Shown: positions 48,877 through 57,125 of the stretch, one piece after another | How the letters are laid out: each line of letters opens with the position of its first letter | Numbering within the stretch: position 1 is the first letter of the stretch | NCBI RefSeq assembly: GCF_016595675.1 | Contig: NZ_JAENJH010000003.1 | Location: 434,001 to 498,000 of the forward strand | Direction of reading: 5' to 3' | Source: Prauserella cavernicola | Lineage (GTDB): Bacteria; Actinomycetota; Actinomycetes; Mycobacteriales; Pseudonocardiaceae | DNA: 64,000 nt | Position numbers and translations under genes: made by a program | Notes under the pieces: generated by a model | What the model saw: only the letters and a program-made list of their open reading frames with translations | Told to the model about the DNA's origin: nothing | The model's database searches: none

Positions 48877-49836
48877 ATGAGAGCCGTGTGGCTGAAGGAG
48901 TTCGGCGAGCCGGAGGTGCTCGTCGCGGGGCCCGCACCTGAACCGGAGCCCGGTCCTGGCCAGGTACTGATCGAAGTGGTGTTCGCGAACATCACGTTCG
49001 TGGAGACGCAGTTCCGCCGCAGCGGCTTCGGGCCGTACCGCGTGCAGCCGCCGGTGATCCCCGGCAACGGCGTGGGCGGCGTGGTCAGCAGGGTCGGCGA
49101 GGGTGTCGACGCGGCGCTGGTGGGCAAGCGGGTGGTGAGCTCGCTCGACGGCACCGGCGGGTACGCCGAGCGCGCGGTCGCGGACGCGGCCGGGGTGCTC
49201 GAGGTGCCGGAGGGACTGGAACTCGACGAGGCCGTCGCACTGCTCGCGGACGGGCGCACGGCGATGCTGCTGCTCAGCGGCGCCGCGCTGCGCGAGGGTG
49301 AGCGGGTGCTCGTCGAGGCCGCCGGGGGCGGAGTCGGGAGCCTGCTGGTGCAGCTCGCCCGCGACGCGGGTGCGCTGGTGGTCGCCGCGGCGGGCGGGAA
49401 ACGCAAGCTGGAGCTCGCCTGGGACCTCGGCGCCGAGTACACAGTGGACTACCGCGAGCCGGGCTGGACCGACCGGGTGCGCAACGCCGTCGGGGGCGTC
49501 GACGTGGTCTTCGACGCGGTGGGCGGCGACGTCGGCCGGGCGGCGTTCGACCTGATCGCCGCGGGAGGCCGGATGATCACGTTCGGTGCCGCCGGCGGGG
49601 CGCCCACCGAGATCGGTGAGGACCTCGCCGCCGAACGCGGGGTGTCGGTGGGCTGGGGCATCGGTGCGACGCCGGAGGAGCTGCGGGGATTCGCGGCGTC
49701 GGCGCTGGCGGAAGCCGCGGTGGGCAGGCTGCGTCCGGTGATCGGGCAGCGGTTCCCGCTGGAGCACGCCGCGCAGGCGCACGCCGCGATCGAGTCCCGC
49801 GACACCGTGGGCAAGACCCTGCTCGAAGTGGGCTGA
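48877..49836 (+). CDS. Zinc-type MDR/quinone oxidoreductase
   Basis: 319-residue medium-chain dehydrogenase of the quinone-oxidoreductase branch, reducing quinones or enones with NADPH. Rossmann motif VLVEAAGGGVGSLLVQLA; NADPH region and DVVFDAVGGDVGRAAFDLI present. No structural zinc Cys cluster, which fits the QOR branch. ATG follows AGGAAGGGG. Behind a MerR-type promoter. Confidence 0.85.
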   Translation: MRAVWLKEFGEPEVLVAGPAPEPEPGPGQVLIEVVFANITFVETQFRRSGFGPYRVQPPVIPGNGVGGVVSRVGEGVDAALVGKRVVSSLDGTGGYAERAVADAAGVLEVPEGLELDEAVALLADGRTAMLLLSGAALREGERVLVEAAGGGVGSLLVQLARDAGALVVAAAGGKRKLELAWDLGAEYTVDYREPGWTDRVRNAVGGVDVVFDAVGGDVGRAAFDLIAAGGRMITFGAAGGAPTEIGEDLAAERGVSVGWGIGATPEELRGFAASALAEAAVGRLRPVIGQRFPLEHAAQAHAAIESRDTVGKTLLEVG

Positions 49837-49840
49837 GACC

Positions 49841-49893
49841 GCGGTGAAGGGCACCTTTACTGCGTTCAATGCAGTAAAGGTGCCCTTCACCGC
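49841..49893. repeat. Intergenic palindrome, copy 2
   Basis: 26-base arms (49841-49866 and 49868-49893) around one C, with core GTGAAGGGCACCTTTACTGC; one compensated G-T mismatch. Between convergent MDR and PucR genes. Confidence 0.9.
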
Positions 49894-49911
49894 AGTCGGC
49901 GAGCGCAGGGG

Positions 49912-51480
49912 TCAGGACCAGCGGAGGGTGGTCAGTTGGGACAGCAGGGCCAGTCGGACGTCGGGGTCGTCCAGGTCGAGGGGGACCAGTTCGAGCAGCT
50001 TGCGCATGCGATAGCGCAAGGTGTTCGGGTGGATTCGCAGCGCCGATGCCGCGGCGCGCGGATCGCCGGGATGGCGCAGCCATTCGTACAGCGTGGACAC
50101 GTAGTCGGTGCCGCCCGCGCTGTCGTGCTCACGGATCGTCCCAAGTGGACCGAGTTCGGTGACCCGCGCGGCGCCGGATGCGGTGGCCGCGCGGTGTAGC
50201 GCCAGCGCGGTCCACACGTCGTCGAAGCACACCACCCGGCCCCGCAGCACTCCGGAGCGCAGCAGTCCCAGCGTCTCCTCCGCCTCGGCGCGTGAGCGCG
50301 CGAGGTCGGCCAGCGACCGCGCTCCGCCCGCGGCGGCGCGCAGCTCCCCGGTCCTGCGCCCGGAGGGGATCTCGGCGAGCGCGGCCTTGATCTCCGGCCA
50401 CGTGCCCGGGCCCTCGCCGTCGGGCACGACGGCGTAGAGCAGGCCCTCGTCCTCGGCCGCGACCGGTCTGCGCCCGATGCCCTGCGAGATCCGCTCCAGC
50501 AGCGCGAGCCGCAGCCCCTCACCGTCGAGCGTTTCGCCGCCGGGTGTCTCCACCACGACCACGCGGTGCGGTTCGTCGGCGAGGTCGAGTTCCGCGAGCG
50601 CCCTGCGCGGGCTCACCTCGCCGCGCAGCAGCGCGCGCAACAGCTCAGCCGACGCCCTGCGCTGGACGTCGGCGTGCGCGCGACGGCGCAGCAGGTGCAG
50701 CGCGACCACGGGCGCGGTGTCGGCGAACGCGGCGGCGCGCTCGTCGGGCACCGGTCCTGCCACCACGGCCCACATCGAGCCGAGCAGCTCGCCGCCCATC
50801 CGGATCGGCACGATCAGTCTCGGCAGCGTGCCGTCCTTCTGTCCCGGCACGAAGATCGTCTGCCTGCCGCGGCTCAGTTCGCGGAACACGCCGCGCGAGC
50901 GGAACCGGGCGAGCACGTCGTCGGGGATGCGCCTGCCCATGATCGTCGCGACGCGCGCCGGATCGGTGATGTCCTGGCGGGCCGAGTAGGCGAGCACGCG
51001 CGAGTTGGTGTCCTCGATGGTCACCGGAGCGTCCACAACGGATGCCACGGCGTCGGCGAGCCGGAACAGGTCGCTGGCGGCGGGGTCGTCACCGTTCTCG
51101 AGCGTCTCGGACTCGTCGGCGATCGCGTCGAGCACGGTGCGCAGCAGCCACACGAGCTGGGCCCACGACGTGGCCGCGTGCACCTCGATGAGCCCGACGC
51201 CCGCTCGTGCGGCTGCTCGCCGGACCGGGGGCTTGGTCGCCAGCGGCGGCTTGAACAGCACCGCCGCGACGTCGTGGTCGGCTGCTTCGGCCACGAGCGC
51301 CGTCGCGGCCTCGACGTCGGCGACGGCCACGGCGAGCACCAGGTCTCCGGCGCCGAGGCCGCCCGGCGAGCCCGGCTCCGCGATCACCACGTCGGCGACG
51401 GCGGCGCACTCGGGCGGCAGGTGCAGGGCGTGCAGCAAGGTCGGACCCACCCGGTCCACCACACTGCGCACGGAGACCAT
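49912..51480 (-). CDS. PucR family transcriptional regulator
   Basis: 522-residue regulator. The N-terminus carries a PucR-type domain (GAGDLVLAVAVADVEAATAL), a GAF-like middle (VIEDTNSRVL-like at about 170-300), then a C-terminal helix-turn-helix HTH_30 with LRIHPNTLRYRMRKLLEL. The ATG at 51480 overlaps the stop of the upstream VOC gene by one base (TGATG). It may sense a small catabolite. Target genes unknown. Confidence 0.87.
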   Translation of the reverse strand: MVSVRSVVDRVGPTLLHALHLPPECAAVADVVIAEPGSPGGLGAGDLVLAVAVADVEAATALVAEAADHDVAAVLFKPPLATKPPVRRAAARAGVGLIEVHAATSWAQLVWLLRTVLDAIADESETLENGDDPAASDLFRLADAVASVVDAPVTIEDTNSRVLAYSARQDITDPARVATIMGRRIPDDVLARFRSRGVFRELSRGRQTIFVPGQKDGTLPRLIVPIRMGGELLGSMWAVVAGPVPDERAAAFADTAPVVALHLLRRRAHADVQRRASAELLRALLRGEVSPRRALAELDLADEPHRVVVVETPGGETLDGEGLRLALLERISQGIGRRPVAAEDEGLLYAVVPDGEGPGTWPEIKAALAEIPSGRRTGELRAAAGGARSLADLARSRAEAEETLGLLRSGVLRGRVVCFDDVWTALALHRAATASGAARVTELGPLGTIREHDSAGGTDYVSTLYEWLRHPGDPRAAASALRIHPNTLRYRMRKLLELVPLDLDDPDVRLALLSQLTTLRWS

Positions 51481-51926
51481 CAGACGCTCGGCGGGGTGCG
51501 CGCGTCGATGTCGCCGGGCGTGAACTGCTCGCGTTTGGTCGTGAGCGCCCAGCGGTGCCCGTCGGGGTCGACGACCCTGCCGTAGCGCTCGCCGAAGAAC
51601 ATCTCCTCGACCGGCGCCTCCACTTCGGCACCCGCGAACACGGCGCGGCGGAACAGGTCGTCGGGGTCGTCGGTCTCCAGCGCCAGCAGCATTGGCGTGC
51701 CGCCCAGCGTGCCGGGGCAGAGCGCGTCGAGCTGCGGGATCTCCTCGCTGACGAGCAGGCGTGCGTCGCCGACGGCCAGTTCGACGAACAGCACCGTGCC
51801 GTCCGGCAGTCGGTTGCGGAAGAGCTCCACGGCGCCGAAGGCCTTGCGGTAGAAGGACAACGCCGCGTCGACGTCGCCGACGAACAGGTGGGGCACCAGG
51901 CCTTGTGCCCGGCTCGGGCCGCTCAC
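51480..51926 (-). CDS. PhnB-like VOC family protein
   Basis: 148-residue VOC protein: VPHLFVGDVDAALSFYRKAF, then FGERYGRVVDPDGHRWAL. This is a PhnB/YfdE-type fold, often linked to small-molecule binding. GTG 51926 overlaps the padR stop by 4 bases and its stop overlaps the pucR start, so padR-VOC-pucR is one coupled unit. Confidence 0.85.
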   Translation of the reverse strand: MSGPSRAQGLVPHLFVGDVDAALSFYRKAFGAVELFRNRLPDGTVLFVELAVGDARLLVSEEIPQLDALCPGTLGGTPMLLALETDDPDDLFRRAVFAGAEVEAPVEEMFFGERYGRVVDPDGHRWALTTKREQFTPGDIDARTPPSV

Positions 51927-52279
51927 GCCGAGCGCTCCCGCCGGTCGAGCAGGCCGGCCTCGGCGGCGGCTGAGGCGAGTCGGGCCAGCAGCCGCGCCTC
52001 GCGCGTCGCGACGTCCCAGCCCTGCTCGGTGAGCTGGTAGTAGCGGCGGCGGGCGTCGTGGGGCTCGTCCTCTCGCATGTCGGGAGCCTCCTCGACCAGG
52101 CCGTCCGCCGCCAGCCGGGAGAGCGTGCGGTACAGGGTGCCGGGGCCGAGCTGGACCGAGCCGTCCGTGAGCTCGGTGACGAAGCCCATGATCCCGTAGC
52201 CGTGCGCCCGTCCCCGCGCGAGCGCGAGCAGCACCTGGAACGCCGCGGGGGTGAGTGGCGGCGGGTTGCCCTTCGCCAT
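51923..52279 (-). CDS. PadR family transcriptional regulator
   Basis: 118-residue PadR regulator with a winged helix: LTPAAFQVLLALARGRAHGYG, LGPGTLYRTLSRLAADGLVEE, and RRRYYQLTEQG. ATG 52279 is taken as start; a GTG at 52294 would extend it by five residues. Divergent from a second VOC gene with a small inverted repeat between, a plausible operator. Confidence 0.88.
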   Translation of the reverse strand: MAKGNPPPLTPAAFQVLLALARGRAHGYGIMGFVTELTDGSVQLGPGTLYRTLSRLAADGLVEEAPDMREDEPHDARRRYYQLTEQGWDVATREARLLARLASAAAEAGLLDRRERSA

Positions 52280-52307
52280 GAGCGGAGCATACACTCCGAA
52301 TTCGTTG

Positions 52308-52322
52308 TATCCGTACTGGATA
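52308..52322. promoter_or_regulatory. Small inverted repeat in padR-VOC gap
   Basis: TATCC-GTACT-GGATA, a perfect 5-base palindrome around a 5-base centre, in the 62-base gap between divergent padR and the 52342 VOC gene. It may be a PadR operator. Confidence 0.5.
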
Positions 52323-52341
52323 TATTCAGGTTGGAGTCGGC

Positions 52342-52731
52342 ATGGGGATTCGCGGCGTCAGCAAGGTCGTCGTCGGGGTGCGGGACCAGGAGCGGGCCAA
52401 GCGGTTCTGGTCCGAGACGCTCGGTTTCGAGATCACCACCGACGTGCCCTACGACGACGAGGGCAACCGGTGGGTCGAGGTCACGTCGCCGGACGGCGAG
52501 ACGGCGCTGATCCTGAGCACCGATCCACAGGACCGGTTCCGCGCTCCCGAGGACGGCGAGCTGCCCACGAGCAACTTCTTCTTCTACGCCGACGACCTCG
52601 AGCGGACCTACGAACAGCTGTCGGCCAAGGGCGTCGAGTTCCCCGCGAAGCCGGTGCGCCAGCCTTGGGGCTGGTGGTCGATGTTCACCGACTCCGAGGG
52701 CAACCGCTTCGCGCTGCAGCAGCGGGGCTGA
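52342..52731 (+). CDS. VOC family protein
   Basis: 129-residue VOC (glyoxalase-superfamily) protein: VVVGVRDQERAKRFWSETLG and FTDSEGNRFALQQR. Often next to PadR regulators in actinobacteria. Probably controlled by the divergent PadR. Ligand unknown. GGTTGGAG precedes the ATG. Confidence 0.85.
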   Translation: MGIRGVSKVVVGVRDQERAKRFWSETLGFEITTDVPYDDEGNRWVEVTSPDGETALILSTDPQDRFRAPEDGELPTSNFFFYADDLERTYEQLSAKGVEFPAKPVRQPWGWWSMFTDSEGNRFALQQRG

Positions 52732-52734
52732 GGC

Positions 52735-53262
52735 TCAGCTCGCGGTCCGCTTCCGGAACCACGGCGTCCTGCCGCCAGGGGTGAACACCGACAGCAGCGT
52801 GGCGACCAGTAGCAGCACCAGGCCGGCGGTCATCGCGGAGATCAGCAGTCCCTGGGCGTCGCCGGGCCCGTCGCCGTTCGCCACGGCCTCGCCCGCGGCG
52901 ACGAAGCGCGGCACCACCAGCAGGTTGCCGCCGAGGTAGAGCGCGATGGTGAGCACCAGCTTGGCGAGCACCCAGTGGTAGCGCAGCAGGCCCCACTTCG
53001 TGCCGATGCCGAGCAGGAGCCCGCTGATCAGGGCGACCATGCTGACCGGGAAGTAGAACGTGCCGCCGAGCACGCCCGCGATCACGTAGGCGCCCGAGGT
53101 GACGGCGTCGTCGCCGCTGGATACGCCGACGATTCCGAGGGTCAGCAGGCACGCCTCGATGCCGATCCAGCCCACCGAGCTGACGACGTGGACGAAGAGC
53201 AGCCACTTGCGCGGCCGGCGACCGAGCTTGAGCCGAGGTTCGATCCGGGTCCTGGTAGCCAT
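52735..53262 (-). CDS. DUF2269-like integral membrane protein
   Basis: 175 residues with four helices (about 20-42, 57-80, 92-112, 140-162). The segment LLFVHVVSSVGWIGIE with conserved His and Trp matches the DUF2269/DUF2214-like predicted membrane proteins, some of which bind haem. Function unknown. Its stop lies 3 bases from the stop of the convergent VOC gene. Confidence 0.7.
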   Translation of the reverse strand: MATRTRIEPRLKLGRRPRKWLLFVHVVSSVGWIGIEACLLTLGIVGVSSGDDAVTSGAYVIAGVLGGTFYFPVSMVALISGLLLGIGTKWGLLRYHWVLAKLVLTIALYLGGNLLVVPRFVAAGEAVANGDGPGDAQGLLISAMTAGLVLLLVATLLSVFTPGGRTPWFRKRTAS

Positions 53263-53353
53263 GCCCTCGAGCGTCGCGAAGCGCGGGCGTCGCGTCGTCG
53301 CCCCGGGATCGACACCTGCGCCTACGCCCGCTGCCGTAGCCGGGTGTATCGCG

Positions 53354-53854
53354 CTAGTCGGCCAGCGCCTCGGCGATCCAGTCCTGGACGGGCAGCTCCC
53401 GGTCGAGGCATTCGGTCGAGAGCCGCATCGTCCAGCGCAGGGCCTGCAGGATCAGCGAGTCCACCTCGTCGGGAGCGGCGTTGGTGAGCGCGATCTCCAC
53501 CTGCTCCTGCGCGGCCTCGGTGTTGCCGTGCACCTCGGCCAGCAGCGTGCGCACCGCGGTGCGCACGGGAGGGTCGGCCTGGTCGATCGAGACCTCTTCG
53601 CCGGCCTCGTCGAAGACCTGCACCTTGACCGGAGCGGCCCCGCCATCGCCGAGCGTGCTCACCATCTCGCTGCACGCGCCGAAGAGCAGCAGCATCAGTT
53701 CCCTGGTTTCGGCCATGCGCGCTTCCGGAGACGGCGCCAGCACTGTGAGTGCCTCGTCGTCATCACCGAAGCGCATGGCGACGAGGGCGCGCTGCGCCTT
53801 CTCGACGAGCCCCGCGGGCTCTTCCTCGCTGCGGTCCGCTTGCACGTGCCCCAT
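53354..53854 (-). CDS. Hypothetical protein
   Basis: 166-residue acidic, helix-rich soluble protein, not recognised. It contains LVEKAQRALVAMRFGDDDEAL and ends AALTNAA-like helices with DRELPVQDWIAEALAD. The ATG at 53854 has a weak upstream GGCTGG; the frame is open further to 54079, overlapping the TetR gene. Codon bias supports coding. No signal peptide or membrane helix. Function unknown. Confidence 0.6.
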   Translation of the reverse strand: MGHVQADRSEEEPAGLVEKAQRALVAMRFGDDDEALTVLAPSPEARMAETRELMLLLFGACSEMVSTLGDGGAAPVKVQVFDEAGEEVSIDQADPPVRTAVRTLLAEVHGNTEAAQEQVEIALTNAAPDEVDSLILQALRWTMRLSTECLDRELPVQDWIAEALAD

Positions 53855-53901
53855 CAAACACCAGCCGGGCGGCGTTTGGGTGCCGCCCGCTGGGGTGATC
53901 G

Positions 53902-54492
53902 TCACTTCGCGGCGTAGAGCGCCCCGAGCGCGAGCCTGCAGAGCAGGTCGGCGAGCTCGTCGTCGGGCAGGTGCCGGTTGTGCGGGGTGGAGTTGATCAG
54001 CCCGAAGACGGCGTGTGCGGTGGATCGAGCGTGCGGTTCGTCGAGGTTCGGCACCGCGGCGCGCAGCGCGTTCACCCACACCTCGACGTAGCGCCGCTGC
54101 AACGCCCGCACCTGCTTGCGGTCGGAGTCGGTGAGATTGGCGAGGTTGCGCTCCTGCACGGTGATGAGCGCGGGCCGCTGGAGCGCGAAGTCGACGTGGA
54201 ACCGGACGAGCCCGGCTAGGGTCTCGTCCGGGTCACCGGGGGTTTGCGTGTGCTGCTTGCCGCCGTCGAAGAGGTACTCGCTGATGGACGTCAGCATCTC
54301 GCCGAGCATGGCGTCCTTGCTGCGGAAGTGCCGGTACAGCGCGGGTCCGGAGATGCCGACCGCGGCGCCGATGTCGTCGATCCCCACACCGTGGAAGCCG
54401 TGCCTGGCGAAGAGCTCGGCGGCCGCGGCGAGGATCTGTTCGCGCCTGGTCGCCTTGTCTCCTCCTGCGAGCGGGGCGGACAGGTGTGACAT
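53902..54492 (-). CDS. TetR family repressor (AccR-like)
   Basis: 196-residue TetR regulator. The helix-turn-helix is ILAAAAELFARHGFHGVGID / ISGPALYRHFRSKDAML. The palindrome GTTAGC-N4-GCTAAC lies 23 bases upstream, and near-identical sites recur at the acyl-CoA carboxylase operon promoter. This matches AccR of Streptomyces avermitilis, which, as I recall, binds a GTTAA-N6-TTAAC-like element and represses an accD1A1-fadE operon in response to short-chain acyl-CoAs. Proposed as repressor of itself and of the 55512-60261 operon. Confidence 0.85.
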   Translation of the reverse strand: MSHLSAPLAGGDKATRREQILAAAAELFARHGFHGVGIDDIGAAVGISGPALYRHFRSKDAMLGEMLTSISEYLFDGGKQHTQTPGDPDETLAGLVRFHVDFALQRPALITVQERNLANLTDSDRKQVRALQRRYVEVWVNALRAAVPNLDEPHARSTAHAVFGLINSTPHNRHLPDDELADLLCRLALGALYAAK

Positions 54493-54514
54493 CGCGTCAG
54501 TCTAGGGCAGTCCG

Positions 54515-54530
54515 GTTAGCGAGCGCTAAC
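54515..54530 (-). promoter_or_regulatory. TetR autoregulatory operator
   Basis: GTTAGCGAGCGCTAAC, with 7-base arms around a 2-base centre, upstream of the TetR gene. Shares the GTTAR-N6-YTAAC frame with the sites at 55454-55501. Confidence 0.8.
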
Positions 54531-54643
54531 ATTCGGCCGACTTCCGGCTTGAACCGGTCGGGTATGTCCTGATCACGCGCCTTCCGCACCGTGGTTCCGG
54601 CTGGTAATGGTTCTCCTGTCAGTGATTGACGAAGGGGTCCGCC

Positions 54644-55432
54644 ATGCTGGTGAAGACTTTTCGTTCCCTCGCCGTGTTCGTGGTGGCAGCGCTGGTGCTG
54701 GTGGGCAGCGCGGTCACCGCCTCGGCGCAGGCCGTCAGCTACGTCGCGCTCGGCGATTCCTACTCCTCCGGTGTCGGTGCCGGGGACTACGGGGACTCAG
54801 GTGCCTGCAAACGCAGCGCCAACGCCTATCCGCAGCTGTGGGCGGACGCCCGCGGTGTCAGTGACTTCCAGTTCAACGCGTGTCTCGGAGCCAAGACCGG
54901 CGACGTGCTGGCGCAGTCCGACGCGCTGAGCGAGGCCACCACGTTCGTCACCGTGTCGGTGGGTGGCAACGACGCAGGCTTCACCGACGTGATGACCGAC
55001 TGCACGCTCGGCGGCGACCAGGCGTGCGTCGACCGGGTCGAGGACGCCAAGACCTACGTCAACGGCACGCTGCCCGGTCTGCTCGACGACGTCTACTCGA
55101 CGCTGCGGAGCAAGGCGCCGAACGCCGAGATCGTGGTGCTCGGCTATCCGCGCTTCTACCAGCTCGGCGGCTCGTGCGAGGCGGGGCTGAGCGAGGCCAA
55201 GCGCGAGGCGATCAACTCGGGTGCCGACACGCTCGCCGACGTGATCGGAGCGCGTGCGGGCGCGGCCGGGTTCACGTTCGTGGACGTGCGGGAGCCGTTC
55301 ACCGGGCACGAGATCTGCTCACCCGACTGGTGGCTCAACAGCCTCACCTGGCCGGTCGACGAGTCGTACCACCCGAACGTGAACGGTCAGGCACTCGGCT
55401 ACCTGCCCGCGCTGGAGGCCGTCACCGGCTGA
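54644..55432 (+). CDS. Secreted SGNH/GDSL lipase-esterase
   Basis: 262-residue secreted hydrolase. Sec signal peptide (KTFRSLAVFVVAALVLVGSA, cleavage near ASA-QA). Block I GDSYSSG with Ser39, GGNDAGF (block III), and His243 in DESYHPN. Six Cys residues suggest three disulfides as in Streptomyces lipases. ATG 54644 has GAAGGGG upstream; TTG 54626 is an alternative start. Acts outside the cell on esters or lipids. Confidence 0.92.
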   Translation: MLVKTFRSLAVFVVAALVLVGSAVTASAQAVSYVALGDSYSSGVGAGDYGDSGACKRSANAYPQLWADARGVSDFQFNACLGAKTGDVLAQSDALSEATTFVTVSVGGNDAGFTDVMTDCTLGGDQACVDRVEDAKTYVNGTLPGLLDDVYSTLRSKAPNAEIVVLGYPRFYQLGGSCEAGLSEAKREAINSGADTLADVIGARAGAAGFTFVDVREPFTGHEICSPDWWLNSLTWPVDESYHPNVNGQALGYLPALEAVTG

Positions 55433-55453
55433 GCCGTTCGACCCTGGACGCCG

Positions 55454-55501
55454 AGGTTAGCTGCCGTTAACATCCTGAGTGACGTTAACGGCAGCTAACC
55501 T
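55454..55501 (+). promoter_or_regulatory. Double TetR operator at acyl-CoA carboxylase operon
   Basis: A perfect inverted repeat of 18-base arms (55454-55471 and 55484-55501) with a 12-base spacer. Each arm contains GTTAGCTGCCGTTAAC, which matches the TetR autoregulatory site. The two copies sit 28 bases apart, about 10 bases before the accD start, so binding would block transcription. Confidence 0.88.
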
Positions 55502-55511
55502 GAGGGGTGGG

Positions 55512-57125
55512 ATGGACACTCCGGCGCTCTCCAGCTCCGCGGACCCACAGAGTGACGCGTTCTCGCGCCATGTCAGCGGACACGGTGAACTCGTCGAGGA
55601 CCTCCGTAAGCGACTCGCCACCGCGAGGCTCGGCGGTTCCGAGAAATCCCGTGCCCGGCATGTGGAACGCGGCAAGCTCCTCCCTCGCGACCGCGTCGAC
55701 GCACTGCTCGACCCGGGGTCGCCCTTCCTCGAGCTCTCGCCGCTGGCCGCCACCGGCCTCTACGACGACGAGGCGCCCTCGGCCGGGATCATCACCGGCA
55801 TCGGGCGCGTGTCCGGCCGGGAGTGCGTGGTCGTGGCCAACGACGCCACCGTCAAGGGCGGCACGTACTACCCGATGACGGTCAAGAAGCACCTGCGTGC
55901 CCAGGAAGTGGCACTGCACAACAACCTGCCGTGCGTCTACCTCGTCGACTCGGGCGGTGCGTTCCTGCCGCGCCAGGACGACGTGTTCCCCGACCGCGAG
56001 CACTTCGGCCGCATCTTCTTCAACCAGGCCACGATGTCGGCGCGCGGCATTCCGCAGATCGCGGCCGTGCTCGGCTCCTGCACCGCGGGCGGTGCGTACG
56101 TGCCCGCGATGAGCGACGAGGCCGTGATCGTGCGCAACCAGGGCACGATCTTCCTCGGCGGACCGCCGCTGGTGAAGGCCGCGACGGGCGAGGTCGTGAC
56201 GGCGGAGGAGCTCGGTGGCGGCGACGTGCACGCCCGCGCGTCCGGCGTCACCGACCACCTCGCCACCGACGACGCCGACGCGCTGCGCATCGTGCGCTCG
56301 ATCGTGTCGACGCTCGGTCCGCGCACGCCGAGGCCGTGGGACGTGCTGCCCACCGAGGAGCCCGCGGTCGATCCGCGCGACCTCTACGGCGTGGTGCCCA
56401 CCGACCCGCGCACGCCGTACGACGTGCGCGAGGTCATCGCCAGGATCGTCGACGGCAGCCGCTTCGCCGAGTTCAAGAAGGAGTACGGCTCCACGCTCGT
56501 CACCGGGTTCGCCCGCATCCACGGCCACCCGGTGGGCATCATCGCCAACAACGGAGTGCTGTTCTCCGAGTCGGCGATGAAGGGCGCGCACTTCATCGAG
56601 CTGTGCGACAAGCGCTCGATCCCGTTGCTGTTCCTGCAGAACATCACCGGCTTCATGGTCGGAAGGGACTACGAGGCGGGTGGCATCGCCAAGCACGGCG
56701 CCAAGATGGTGACCGCCGTCGCGTGCGCGCGCGTGCCGAAGTTCACCGTGATCATCGGCGGCTCGTTCGGCGCGGGCAACTACTCGATGTGCGGGCGGGC
56801 GTACTCGCCCCGGTTCCTGTGGATGTGGCCCAACGCGCGGATCTCGGTGATGGGCGGCGAGCAGGCCGCCTCCGTGCTCGCGACCGTGCGCAGGGACGCC
56901 TTCGACGCGCGCGGCGAGGAGTGGTCCGCGGCCGACGAGGAGTCGTTCAAGGACCCGATCCGCGAGCAGTACGAGGACCAGGGCAATCCCTACTACTCCA
57001 CGGCGCGGCTGTGGGACGACGGCGTGATCGACCCGCTCGACACGCGTACGACGCTCGGCCTCGCGCTCTCGGCGGCGGCCAACGCGCCACTCGAACCAGT
57101 CGGCTACGGCGTTTTCCGGATGTGA
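55512..57125 (+). CDS. Acyl-CoA carboxylase carboxyltransferase subunit (AccD1-like)
   Basis: 537-residue biotin-dependent carboxyltransferase beta subunit. The N-terminus carries [20 protein letters not shown]; acyl-CoA site [16 protein letters not shown] and carboxybiotin site [16 protein letters not shown] are present, and the length is typical for methylcrotonyl-/propionyl-type subunits. ATG 55512 with GAGGGG upstream. Overlaps accA by one base (TGATG). With its neighbours it fits leucine or short-chain acyl-CoA catabolism (methylcrotonyl-CoA carboxylase-like). Confidence 0.9.
   Translation: MDTPALSSSADPQSDAFSRHVSGHGELVEDLRKRLATARLGGSEKSRARHVERGKLLPRDRVDALLDPGSPFLELSPLAATGLYDDEAPSAGIITGIGRVSGRECVVVANDATVKGGTYYPMTVKKHLRAQEVALHNNLPCVYLVDSGGAFLPRQDDVFPDREHFGRIFFNQATMSARGIPQIAAVLGSCTAGGAYVPAMSDEAVIVRNQGTIFLGGPPLVKAATGEVVTAEELGGGDVHARASGVTDHLATDDADALRIVRSIVSTLGPRTPRPWDVLPTEEPAVDPRDLYGVVPTDPRTPYDVREVIARIVDGSRFAEFKKEYGSTLVTGFARIHGHPVGIIANNGVLFSESAMKGAHFIELCDKRSIPLLFLQNITGFMVGRDYEAGGIAKHGAKMVTAVACARVPKFTVIIGGSFGAGNYSMCGRAYSPRFLWMWPNARISVMGGEQAASVLATVRRDAFDARGEEWSAADEESFKDPIREQYEDQGNPYYSTARLWDDGVIDPLDTRTTLGLALSAAANAPLEPVGYGVFRM

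Noticed and set aside
49912-52290. Single 792-codon regulator spanning pucR, VOC and padR
   Set aside because: The frame is continuous but the upstream part is a shadow; the PucR N-terminus begins at ATG 51480, and the other two genes have clear domains in their own frames.
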